Positions 1-6,740 of a stretch of DNA of 37,633 nucleotides are shown here, piece after piece. The position numbers were made by a program, and so were the translations under genes. Source of the stretch: an uncultured Treponema sp. (GTDB taxonomy: Bacteria > Spirochaetota > Spirochaetia > Treponematales > Treponemataceae). Location: positions 1 through 37,633 of the forward strand of contig CALDIB010000079.1 in the NCBI GenBank assembly GCA_937902125.1, given 5' to 3'. Numbering within the stretch: position 1 is the first letter of the stretch; the number at the start of each line of letters is the position of its first letter. Below the pieces are notes generated by a model. The model was not told the origin of the DNA, did no database searches, and worked only from the letters and a program-made list of their open reading frames with translations.

Positions 1-487
1 CGAACTTCAGTCCGCGGATTTTTTCATACCAAGCCATAAATTCTTCAATCTTGAGCTTTGTAAAACCGTAGTAGTTTTCAGGATTTTTTGGATGGGCCTC
101 GTCAATGGGCAAATATTGCGGCTCGCCAAAAACCGCCGCGCTGGAAGAAAAGACCATCAATTTGCAGCCATGCTCCACGGCGCTGTTCAAAATGTTCAAG
201 GTGCCGGTGATGTTGTTCACCGAATATTTTTCGGGCTTGAGCATGGATTCGCCGGCCGCCTTGAAAGCCGCCAAGTGAATGAAGGCGTCAAAGCCCTGGG
301 CAAAGGCTTTGTCCAGCTGTTCCTTTATAAGAATGTCTCCGTGAATGAAGCCGTTTTGCTTGAAAAGATTTTGCCGCAGGCCGCTAGAAAGGTTGTCAAA
401 AACCGTCACCTGGTGGCCCTGCTTGTTCAATTCCTTAACCACATGACTTCCGATGTAGCCCGCTCCTCCGATTACCAAAACGTTCAT
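1..487 (-). CDS. galE: UDP-glucose 4-epimerase, N-terminal part (cut by window edge)
   Basis: Reading the minus strand from the ATG at 487 gives 162 codons open to the window edge. The product is an extended short-chain dehydrogenase: NAD-binding GGAGYIGSH near residue 8, a VFSSSAAVFG strand carrying the catalytic Ser, and YYGFTK supplying the Tyr and Lys of the YxxxK pair. These match GalE, which interconverts UDP-glucose and UDP-galactose in the cytoplasm. The C-terminal half, which decides substrate, lies outside, so another NAD-dependent sugar epimerase is possible. An AAGGAGG site sits 5 nt before the ATG. It is transcribed alone from a promoter at 607-635 through a leader of about 110 nt. 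Confidence 0.9.
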   Translation of the reverse strand, partial: MNVLVIGGAGYIGSHVVKELNKQGHQVTVFDNLSSGLRQNLFKQNGFIHGDILIKEQLDKAFAQGFDAFIHLAAFKAAGESMLKPEKYSVNNITGTLNILNSAVEHGCKLMVFSSSAAVFGEPQYLPIDEAHPKNPENYYGFTKLKIEEFMAWYEKIRGLKF

Positions 488-504
488 TTATGCCTCCTTA
501 CGAC

Positions 505-602
505 CAATACGGCTGTTACATCGCTTCGCTCTGTTTTGTTAGAGGAAGCAATTCAACTGCGCTCTAGCGAGCGCGGACAATCGCGCGAGTTTGGCCGCGC
601 GC
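505..602 (-). promoter_or_regulatory. structured 5' leader of galE
   Basis: The predicted transcript starts near 600 and contains two GC-rich inverted repeats. GCGCTC and GAGCGC at 559-564 and 569-574 pair around a 4-nt loop. GCGCG and CGCGC at 583-587 and 596-600 form a second stem at the very 5' end. Nearer the gene, the minus strand reads AACAGCCGTATTG (505-517), which recurs with one change at nearly the same place before ppk1 (34520-34532). No known riboswitch class was recognised. Confidence 0.5.
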
Positions 603-606
603 TATG

Positions 607-635
607 ATTATACGACAGTTCCGCGCAAAAAGCAA
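607..635 (-). promoter_or_regulatory. galE promoter
   Basis: On the minus strand TTGCTT (630-635) and TATAAT (607-612) are separated by exactly 17 nt, a good housekeeping-sigma match. Transcription would begin near 600, giving a leader of about 110 nt before the galE ATG at 487. Confidence 0.75.
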
Positions 636-678
636 GAGAATTCACGCAACCGGTTGAGCAAAAATGCGAGATAAAAAA

Positions 679-733
679 ATTGCCCCGATTTTGTTACAAA
701 ATTCCATCAAAATTGCCTTGATTTTGTGACAAA
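679..733. repeat. two imperfect 22-nt direct repeats, each with a TTTGTNACAAA palindrome
   Basis: Units at 679-700 and 712-733 differ at only three of 22 positions and lie 33 nt apart, about three helical turns. Each contains the small inverted repeat TTTGTNACAAA. They lie between the higA stop (753) and the galE -35 box (635), about 45 to 100 bp upstream of the galE promoter, so they could be tandem binding sites for a galE regulator. The rest of the 488-752 gap shows only the galE promoter and leader. Confidence 0.5.
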
Positions 734-752
734 CGAGGAAAAAGCTGCGTTT

Positions 753-1058
753 TCACACTTTTAGCAAAACTTTTCCGCGCTTTCTTGCAAGCGCCGGCTT
801 GGGATAGGTAATGATTTCCAAACCCATTCCAAGGCTGTCAAGATAATCGATTAGAGTGGAGATTTTCATGTCTTTTCGCTTTTCTATTTTGGAAACAGAC
901 GACTGCGTAAAATTGGCCATTTCCGACTGTTTTACATTGCGTTCCTCGCGGAGCTGGGCAAGGCGAATGGCCATAATGTCCTGCTCCGCTTTAATGTGGG
1001 CGCGCCGGACAGATTCAGCGGACATTTTGCTTTCCATCTTTTTTATTGCGTCTTTCAT
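753..1058 (-). CDS. higA: HigA-type antitoxin, XRE helix-turn-helix
   Basis: This 101-residue protein has a Cro/C1-type helix-turn-helix at about residues 30-80 (RLAQLREERNVKQSEMA, then TQSSVSKIEKR). It follows a HigB-like toxin gene, the usual toxin-first order of higBA operons, and the two genes overlap by 44 nt. AAGGAG lies 7 nt before the ATG at 1058, inside the toxin gene, so it can be translated independently. The family binds and neutralises the toxin and represses the operon promoter; the palindrome at 1417-1436 is the likely site. No helix-turn-helix element is missing. Exact family naming (HigA versus another XRE antitoxin) is by eye. Confidence 0.8.
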   Translation of the reverse strand: MKDAIKKMESKMSAESVRRAHIKAEQDIMAIRLAQLREERNVKQSEMANFTQSSVSKIEKRKDMKISTLIDYLDSLGMGLEIITYPKPALARKRGKVLLKV

Positions 1059-1407
1059 GGGTCAACTCCTTTTCATGCCGTTCAATTATCGTTACAGATT
1101 CCGCCACCAAGTCTTTGTAAAACTTGTCTTGGTCTTTTCCCTTTTTGTCTCCACCAGTCAGCAAAAACGCTTTTCTTTCCGTGTCAAAATAATAGGAAAC
1201 GCGCAAAATATGTTTTTGCGTTTGGTTGCGAAGTTCTTTTAGGTTCTTGTATTTTTTGGAACCATGAAGAACGTCTGCGTATGGACGCGGAAGGTTGGGG
1301 CCAAATTCCCGAAGCAAAAGAACCCGCTGCAAAACGGCTTCCTTGCACTCTTCGTCCAAAGCCACAAACCAAGCGTCATATTCTTTTGACGAATCCACAT
1401 CCCACAT
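1015..1407 (-). CDS. higB: HigB/RelE-like toxin (phage Gp49-like family)
   Basis: The product is 130 residues and starts MWDV, as members of this family do. It contains the LREFGPNLPRPYADVLHGSKKYKNLKELR core and a later YYFDTERKAFLLTGGDKKGKDQDKFY segment, here cited from separate parts of the fold typical of HigB-type ribosome-dependent mRNA interferases. The frame is open upstream to 1479, but those 24 codons cover the promoter and a terminator, so the ATG at 1407 is chosen. The -10 box ends 6 nt before that ATG and no Shine-Dalgarno is present, which predicts a leaderless message. It overlaps higA by 44 nt. Confidence 0.8.
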   Translation of the reverse strand: MWDVDSSKEYDAWFVALDEECKEAVLQRVLLLREFGPNLPRPYADVLHGSKKYKNLKELRNQTQKHILRVSYYFDTERKAFLLTGGDKKGKDQDKFYKDLVAESVTIIERHEKELTHERRNKKDGKQNVR

Positions 1408-1413
1408 GGTTAT

Positions 1414-1443
1414 ATTATATGCACTATGGTGAATATTTGTCAA
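1414..1443 (-). promoter_or_regulatory. higBA promoter with embedded operator palindrome
   Basis: TTGACA (1438-1443) and TATAAT (1414-1419), both perfect on the minus strand, are 18 nt apart. Between them lies an imperfect palindrome, ATATTCAC and GTGCATAT around CATA (1417-1436), with seven of eight positions paired. It touches the -10 box, a good place for HigA autorepression. Transcription should start at or beside the higB ATG. Confidence 0.75.
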
Positions 1444-1444
1444 G

Positions 1445-1475
1445 AAAAAAATACGGCTCTGAAATTTCAGAGCCG
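1445..1475 (-). terminator. intrinsic terminator of the AT-rich operon
   Basis: A perfect palindrome at 1454-1475 (arm CGGCTCTGAAA) is followed on the minus strand by TATTTTTTT. It lies 16 nt past the stop of the gene ending at 1492 and ends just before the higB -35 box, so it insulates higBA from the operon upstream. Confidence 0.88.
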
Positions 1476-1491
1476 ACAAAACTTCGCCACT

Positions 1492-3084
1492 TCAATTCCA
1501 TTTTTTCTTTAACAATTGCATACCTTCTTTCGTCAGAACCAGTGCGCCATTCTTGCCAACAGTAAACAATTTGTCTTTGGCATCATTTTCTATAATTTGC
1601 TTAGCAAAATTACTGTCAAATTCTGGATATGGAATGTCGAAATTACTGTTGCTGCTATACTTACGACCTTCATACTGTGCCTTGCTAGCACCATATTTCT
1701 CAGTCCAAATTTTTTCAGCGTTCTGAATAAGCTCCTCTATTGAGATATTTTTTCTGAGTTTAATTTTATTGCAAGTTTCATAAAGAATTTCGCTTTTTGT
1801 ATTTTCAACCACATCCTGAAACGAATGTCTCATATCATTTTCAAGCGCCGCCTTTTCATATTCAAGATTTTCCTTTTCTTGCATTATCAATTCCATTGAC
1901 GCTATCGACTTTTCTGCATTAAAGTTTTGCTTTGTCGAAAGAGCTATATCAGGCAAAACATTCACGCTCTTTCGAGTAAAAAAATCTTCTAAATTAGGAT
2001 CCCAGTTACCATAATTTAAAAAAGCTTCAGCCACTGATATCCGATAATCATTCCCATCAATTTTTTCCATCAAATTTGCTGGGACATTCTTGAATGTATA
2101 TTTATTGGTATCGCTATCAGAAACTCCAACAGCAGGTATCGCGGCGCGAGGCCCAGTCAAAAAACTTTTTCCATTCTCATCTAAAAGGGCTAATTTTATA
2201 TCAGTAAATCCAAAATTCTTTTCTTCAGAGTGAATATAATTATCTTCACTAAAAAAAATGTCATCTTCAACTGTATATGGCGGAAGAGTAACAGAAGCAA
2301 GACCATAATAAGTCTCATAGCTAGAATAATACCAAGCCTTTGAAGCTAATCCAGACTCCAGTCTTGCAGCGGAGATAATCCTCTCTTTGTCGTTATTCGA
2401 CAAGGCATTCCACCGATTTCTTTGACTTGCATCGAGGCTTTCCAAGAGCAATGAAAGCAAATAATTTTTTATTAAATCAACTTTCTTGCCACTTGTATTT
2501 GGATATCTCACAACTGCCGCGCCATATTTTTGATAAATTTGAGCGGAAGCCCCATCTTTTTCTGTAAACGCAGATACTTTTGGCCAATCTTTCAATTTGC
2601 CCCATGAATCTTCATAAGCCTTTTTCAAGCCTTCAATCAACGTATTATGCACAATTGTTTTATATTTTTCAGAATACTCAGTACTTACATCGACGCTATA
2701 ATCTGCGGTTCTTTTTTCATAATTTACATTTTCCTTTTTCAATTCAGAAAACGCAAAAACATACGGGCTGTTTATCGTCCAATAAGCTTCAGCGTCTTTT
2801 AGCAACAAAACCCAATTGTCATAAAGAGAAAATTCATTATAATTGGCAAAACCTGGCTGCCCAGAAATAATTTGATTCTGAATTCGTTGAAAAGCATCGA
2901 CAGCATCCGATGTATTTTCAACATCAGCTACAATTGCATCGTAATAATTACCTAAAGCGGATGCATATTTTTTCTGTGCCTCACACTGTTTTGCCTTGGC
3001 AATAGATGCTTTTGCCTCGTCATTCTGCGAAAATGCAAAGGCACACAGCCCCATCAAAGTTAATGCAAAAATAATTTTTTTCAT
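1492..3084 (-). CDS. secreted protein of unknown function, last gene of AT-rich operon
   Basis: I do not recognise this protein. It begins with a clear signal peptide (MKK, a hydrophobic stretch, then AFAFSQN), so it is probably exported to the periplasm. The first 60 mature residues (ASIAKAKQCEAQKKYASALGNYYDAI) look like a tetratricopeptide-type helical pair. A charged, probably coiled-coil stretch lies near residues 400-430. No catalytic motif was seen. An ATG three codons upstream (3093) is only 1 nt from the AGGAG site; the ATG at 3084 sits 10 nt away and is preferred, though neither spacing is ideal. It lies 27 nt after the lipoprotein gene and shares its AT-rich codon use. Confidence 0.75.
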   Translation of the reverse strand: MKKIIFALTLMGLCAFAFSQNDEAKASIAKAKQCEAQKKYASALGNYYDAIVADVENTSDAVDAFQRIQNQIISGQPGFANYNEFSLYDNWVLLLKDAEAYWTINSPYVFAFSELKKENVNYEKRTADYSVDVSTEYSEKYKTIVHNTLIEGLKKAYEDSWGKLKDWPKVSAFTEKDGASAQIYQKYGAAVVRYPNTSGKKVDLIKNYLLSLLLESLDASQRNRWNALSNNDKERIISAARLESGLASKAWYYSSYETYYGLASVTLPPYTVEDDIFFSEDNYIHSEEKNFGFTDIKLALLDENGKSFLTGPRAAIPAVGVSDSDTNKYTFKNVPANLMEKIDGNDYRISVAEAFLNYGNWDPNLEDFFTRKSVNVLPDIALSTKQNFNAEKSIASMELIMQEKENLEYEKAALENDMRHSFQDVVENTKSEILYETCNKIKLRKNISIEELIQNAEKIWTEKYGASKAQYEGRKYSSNSNFDIPYPEFDSNFAKQIIENDAKDKLFTVGKNGALVLTKEGMQLLKKKWN

Positions 3085-3111
3085 GTTATTCATTCTCCTA
3101 ACTTAAAAACT

Positions 3112-4518
3112 CTATTCTATCAGTTGACAATTCAAAAGTGCATAACCCGAACCACCATAATCAAGATACTCTAAAATTGAACTCGCACCGTTTTGAAATT
3201 CTTCTAGAGTATCATTCTTTCCAACATTTGACAAATCAATGAATTTTATGGTTGCGAAAAACTCAATATATTGACTTTTTCGCAACGTTTCCAAATCAGA
3301 TTTTGATAAAAAAATGTTAGTCTCACCGATGCCCCACCCATCGGTTGCCAAAACAACATGATCATCTTGCACGCTTTTTACATAAGCTCCTATTTTCAGT
3401 TGTTTGCCGTCATACTTTTTTCTTGCAACAATTTTATTGTCTTCAACTTCATTCTGAATTTGTATTAGAGAATACAAAGGGATGTCTCTAATTCGTTTTC
3501 TTTCAGCGATCTTTTGCTTTTCATCATTTTTATTTTGTACATAATCAGTAAGAATTTTAAGACCAAAACCGTTTTCTCGCCATATATACATCTCTCCATC
3601 AGGCCATGAGAAATTCTTCATATCTTTCTTTAAGCGTCCATCAGTTATTGCCTCGTGCAAAAAAACACAAAACGGGCAACTGCTTATAGGTTTTTCTGGC
3701 TCTAAGAAATTTCCACCATTCCCAATTTCGGAAAAGTAATGGAATAAAGTCTTTTCAACCACACCATCAAACATATAAAACTTATGAAAATTCTCATGTA
3801 TATTTTGCATTTTTTGTTTTATCTCAAGATATTTTCTCGTTGGAATCACATAACACCTATCGTTGAGCGAACCTGCTTGGAGAATCCAATCAGATGTTAA
3901 TTTTTGTCCAAACATTGCACCAGTTTTCATATAAATTCGCAAGGCATTTAGAGCATTCTTTATTTCATCATTTTTCATAACTTTAAGAAGGGAAGTAATG
4001 CGCTTGTCTATTTTATATTCGAATAAAGATGTCTCTATCCAATCATCCAAGTTTCGTTCGCCTTCACTCAAATTTCCAGCCTGCTCCGCTAAACAAAAAG
4101 GGCAAACTGTAATAAGCCTTTTTTGTTCGACTTCTTTGAGACGCACCACAGAATATCCATCAGAATCTATAGTAAGTTCAAAGTCAGACTCTTCTCTTGG
4201 CTTATAATTATGCATCCACACACTCCATTCTTTTGAATCTCTTGGCAACTTTTCAGAATTATGATTTTCCGTATGTATGGCAATAATCTTTGTTATTAAA
4301 CTGCTAAAATCAATCGGAACAGTTATTTCACTGTCACTTTCCCCAAGAATAAAGAAATCGTTATGCTTATCCACATAATCATAAAAATCATTTACTGCGG
4401 CCAACATCTCATTTTCATGAAACATCTTAAACTGCTTTTCCACTTTTCTGTTCGCCGTACATGCCATAGCTATAAATCCGCTAGCAATAATAAATAAAAC
4501 AATTGATAGTTTATGCAT
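3112..4518 (-). CDS. lipoprotein with two CPFC motifs and a C-terminal OB-fold-like domain
   Basis: The 468-residue product has a signal peptide ending in IAMAC, with Cys20 the probable lipidation site. Two identical CPFC motifs occur at residues 139-142 and 281-284, each starting a similar local pattern (CPFC, a hydrophobic residue, then an acidic one a few positions on). They could form one metal site or redox pairs. Residues about 352-432 (NKIVARKKYDGKQLKIGAYV onwards) resemble the tRNA_anti-like OB-fold found in other secreted bacterial proteins. Function unknown. AGGAGAGG precedes the ATG by about 5 nt. It lies 11 nt after the FRG gene in one operon. Confidence 0.75.
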   Translation of the reverse strand: MHKLSIVLFIIASGFIAMACTANRKVEKQFKMFHENEMLAAVNDFYDYVDKHNDFFILGESDSEITVPIDFSSLITKIIAIHTENHNSEKLPRDSKEWSVWMHNYKPREESDFELTIDSDGYSVVRLKEVEQKRLITVCPFCLAEQAGNLSEGERNLDDWIETSLFEYKIDKRITSLLKVMKNDEIKNALNALRIYMKTGAMFGQKLTSDWILQAGSLNDRCYVIPTRKYLEIKQKMQNIHENFHKFYMFDGVVEKTLFHYFSEIGNGGNFLEPEKPISSCPFCVFLHEAITDGRLKKDMKNFSWPDGEMYIWRENGFGLKILTDYVQNKNDEKQKIAERKRIRDIPLYSLIQIQNEVEDNKIVARKKYDGKQLKIGAYVKSVQDDHVVLATDGWGIGETNIFLSKSDLETLRKSQYIEFFATIKFIDLSNVGKNDTLEEFQNGASSILEYLDYGGSGYALLNCQLIE

Positions 4519-4529
4519 AATAACCTCTC

Positions 4530-5357
4530 CTAAAATTTAAATAAACTTTTATATTTTCTTACTTGCTCTTTAACACCATAAAAATCCGGAAACAACGAAA
4601 AATCATTTATATAGATTTTATTTAAATCGCTCAATATTTCCTCTTGATTATTTACAACAAAGTATGCAAGTTCGCCATTTTTACAAAACGCTTCAAAGCC
4701 ATCCTTCTTTTCTCCAAAAATTGTAAAACAACCATGCTGAGCATTCTTTCGGTCATTTGTAAATCCACCTACAAATGCCATGGGCCAAGCGAATTGTTTT
4801 ATAAACTTTGTGTCATAACTAAACTGCTCTTTCAAGATTTTCTTTATTTCGCCGAACTTCCAGCCATATGCAAGCATAGCTCTTGCAAGAATATTAATAT
4901 CATGTGATTGTATATGTGCGTTTTTATATCTTAGAAACTCATTGTATTTCCATGGATCCAAAACCCATACTTTTCCAGAGCTACATTTACAAGTGAATCC
5001 TTTTACAGCAAAAAACAAGGCGGTCAAAGGTTCAACCGTCCAATCAAGAACTCTTGTCGGAACACCTGCATGCTGCAAATCGATAAGAACTTGCAGCAAA
5101 TCTTTTATAAAATCATATTTCAAATTAAGAATTGGCGAAAATTGCTTAATATCCAGAAGAATGTCCCTTTCACAATCATTATCCTCTCTGAACAAGCTTG
5201 GCTTCAAAGACCATGTTGCGTCATATTGCCCTCTAAAAAACAAATACCGATGAGATTCTGTTATTGGGAAATTCAGCTTTCCATCATACAAATTTTTTAT
5301 CAGGCATATATATTCAGCCAAACAATTAACTTCACCAAGCTTAGCAATTTTCGCCAA
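4530..5357 (-). CDS. FRG domain protein
   Basis: The 275-residue protein has the FRG-domain signature: YLFFRGQ at about residue 38, WSLKPSLFRE just after, then LQHAGVPTRVLDWT near 94 followed by LTALFFAV, and QHGCFTIFG near the C-terminal third. FRG (Phe-Arg-Gly) domains are widespread, poorly characterised and often found in mobile or defence-associated loci; their activity is not established. The start codon is TTG at 5357, set by AGGAG placed 6 nt upstream; no ATG fits. It has no signal peptide, so it should be cytoplasmic, unlike its three operon partners. It lies 9 nt after the membrane-protein gene. Confidence 0.85.
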   Translation of the reverse strand: MAKIAKLGEVNCLAEYICLIKNLYDGKLNFPITESHRYLFFRGQYDATWSLKPSLFREDNDCERDILLDIKQFSPILNLKYDFIKDLLQVLIDLQHAGVPTRVLDWTVEPLTALFFAVKGFTCKCSSGKVWVLDPWKYNEFLRYKNAHIQSHDINILARAMLAYGWKFGEIKKILKEQFSYDTKFIKQFAWPMAFVGGFTNDRKNAQHGCFTIFGEKKDGFEAFCKNGELAYFVVNNQEEILSDLNKIYINDFSLFPDFYGVKEQVRKYKSLFKF

Positions 5358-5366
5358 TGTTTTCTC

Positions 5367-6200
5367 CTACTTAGATTTATCAGCCCACACTTTGTTTACA
5401 GCTAATGGCAACAATAAAATAACTTCAGAAATAAAAACAGAACGAAAGTTTCCGAATAGCCATCCTTGAAAAATATACAAATCAATTTGCTGATATCGAT
5501 AAATGAAAGACATCAGAGAAAAGATTATATTAGCAATTAACAAAATAATTATATACTTCGTTTTTAAGGGAAATTTGTCTCTTTTTGCATAATATGATTG
5601 CATGCCATAAATCCAAACCACCGTAAGAATGGTTGAAAAAATTTCCAGCGGCCCATACTCAATCTGAAATAGCAGTATGAAAATTCCAGAAAAAAGAATA
5701 ACTATCGGAGTCAGCAAAAAAATTGCCAATTCTTTTTTTACTTGTTCATCTTCAGTTGCTTGGGTCTTTTCCTGCATAGAAGCTGCAATTAGAAAAATTA
5801 GACTGCCTATCAGAGCTACAAGCATAAAAACAAAACCAATATTAGGGGCATATCCTCTTTCCCCCAAAAGGAACGCAGATGGAACCGAAAAAGCATAAAT
5901 CGCGATAACAACAAAAAGGTAATCTACAGCCGTTGATTCCGAATTCAAATCTCTTCCGCTTCTTCTAAAATTTACATATGTATATAATATTGAAACAATA
6001 GAAAGAATTGCACATATAAGAAGACATTTTAACACACCGTATTTCACACTCATAGTGAAATACTCAAATGCAGTATTCGCTTCATCACCATAAAATCCAG
6101 CCCACATAGCTTCATTCACAAAAGGCAAAAAGAGCCCAATGATAGTGAACGCCAATAAGACTTTGCTTAGCAAAAGAAAAGTTGATCTTGTTGATTTCAT
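5367..6200 (-). CDS. multispanning membrane protein of unknown function, first gene of AT-rich operon
   Basis: The 277-residue product has about seven hydrophobic segments, beginning with FLLLSKVLLAFTIIGLFLPF, and short charged loops, so it is an integral membrane protein. No transporter or enzyme motif was recognised. The frame can be extended to a GTG at 6215, but GAGGTG lies 7 nt before the ATG at 6200, which is preferred. It follows a promoter at 6262-6290 through a leader of about 55 nt and leads the operon that continues with the FRG protein, the CPFC lipoprotein and the secreted protein. Confidence 0.75.
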   Translation of the reverse strand: MKSTRSTFLLLSKVLLAFTIIGLFLPFVNEAMWAGFYGDEANTAFEYFTMSVKYGVLKCLLICAILSIVSILYTYVNFRRSGRDLNSESTAVDYLFVVIAIYAFSVPSAFLLGERGYAPNIGFVFMLVALIGSLIFLIAASMQEKTQATEDEQVKKELAIFLLTPIVILFSGIFILLFQIEYGPLEIFSTILTVVWIYGMQSYYAKRDKFPLKTKYIIILLIANIIFSLMSFIYRYQQIDLYIFQGWLFGNFRSVFISEVILLLPLAVNKVWADKSK

Positions 6201-6261
6201 AATTTCACACCTCACAATTTATTTACCATTTATCATACTTCCATAAAATATGACAACTTCT

Positions 6262-6290
6262 ATTTTAATGCCAATAATACCATTTGTCAA
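6262..6290 (-). promoter_or_regulatory. promoter of the AT-rich operon
   Basis: TTGACA (6285-6290) and TAAAAT (6262-6267) are 17 nt apart on the minus strand. The -35 box is itself a TTGACA half-site, and a second ATGACAA lies at 6250-6256, about the transcription start. Both match the arms of the palindrome in front of the divergent repressor gene, so the same protein may control both directions. Confidence 0.75.
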
Positions 6291-6297
6291 GTTAATT

Positions 6298-6326
6298 ATG
6301 ACAATTATGGCAGTTGTCATTATCTT
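6298..6326 (+). promoter_or_regulatory. repressor-gene promoter overlapped by ATGACAA-N9-TTGTCAT operator
   Basis: A perfect inverted repeat, ATGACAA (6298-6304) and TTGTCAT (6314-6320), fills the space from the -35 to the -10 of a plausible promoter (ATGACA, 17 nt, TATCTT at 6321-6326). The -10 is weak (4 of 6). The -10 ends 6 nt before the ATG at 6333 and no Shine-Dalgarno fits, so the transcript should be leaderless. Binding at the palindrome would shut this promoter. Confidence 0.6.
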
Positions 6327-6332
6327 AAAGGC

Positions 6333-6698
6333 ATGGGTTTTTGGCAAAAAGTTGACGATGAATTGGTTTATCTCGGAAAAAGCAGAAAAGAGCTTGCGCT
6401 TGAAGCGGGAATCGACGCTTCATACATAAGCAAAGGAATAGACAGAAACGGAATTCCCATAGCCGACACAGCTCTCAGAATCGCTCGCGCCTTGAATGTC
6501 ACGCTGGAATATCTTTTAGACATGGAAAGCAATGATAAAGTTCAAAAAGAACAAGCTGCATTTTCCAAAAGCGACTTAAGGATTTTCAAAAAATACAAAG
6601 ACATTTTTGTTCAACTTGAAAGCATAAATCAAAAAGAACGGCGCGCCATACTTCAACTGATAGAAACAATTGCAGCGACAAACACACCAAAATCCTAA
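6333..6698 (+). CDS. XRE-family transcriptional regulator
   Basis: The 121-residue protein has a Cro/C1-type helix-turn-helix at residues 15-62 (RKELALEAGIDASYISKGI, then ADTALRIARALNVTLEYLL). The C-terminal 45 residues are helical and charged and may form the dimer or ligand part; there is no enzyme domain. It is transcribed away from the AT-rich operon across a 132-bp gap that holds four TGACAA half-sites, so it is probably the repressor of both itself and that operon. Its signal is unknown. The start is fixed by the -10 box 6 nt upstream. Confidence 0.85.
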   Translation: MGFWQKVDDELVYLGKSRKELALEAGIDASYISKGIDRNGIPIADTALRIARALNVTLEYLLDMESNDKVQKEQAAFSKSDLRIFKKYKDIFVQLESINQKERRAILQLIETIAATNTPKS

Positions 6699-6702
6699 AC
6701 AA

Positions 6703-6731
6703 TTGCAAAAGACCGCGAAACGCGGTATAAT
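6703..6731 (+). promoter_or_regulatory. promoter of the SH3 lipoprotein and ABC-F operon
   Basis: TTGCAA (6703-6708) and a perfect TATAAT (6726-6731) are 17 nt apart. The spacer ends in the small palindrome CCGCG-AAA-CGCGG (6713-6725), which could be a protein site or a weak terminator of the gene upstream. The -10 ends 9 nt before the ATG at 6741 and no ribosome-binding site is present. Confidence 0.8.
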
Positions 6732-6740
6732 ATTCTACCT

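Noticed and set aside
92..607. 171-codon plus-strand reading frame at the left edge
   Set aside because: It is antisense to the clear galE coding sequence on the minus strand and covers the galE promoter and leader.
1408..1479. 24 extra N-terminal codons for the HigB-like toxin
   Set aside because: This DNA is a perfect promoter, an operator and part of a terminator hairpin, and the family starts at MW.
6201..6215. GTG start five codons upstream for the membrane protein
   Set aside because: The GAGGTG ribosome-binding site lies inside these codons and serves the ATG at 6200.
6713..6725. CCGCGAAACGCGG as a terminator of the XRE gene
   Set aside because: The stem is 5 bp and no U tract follows; it may still be an operator.
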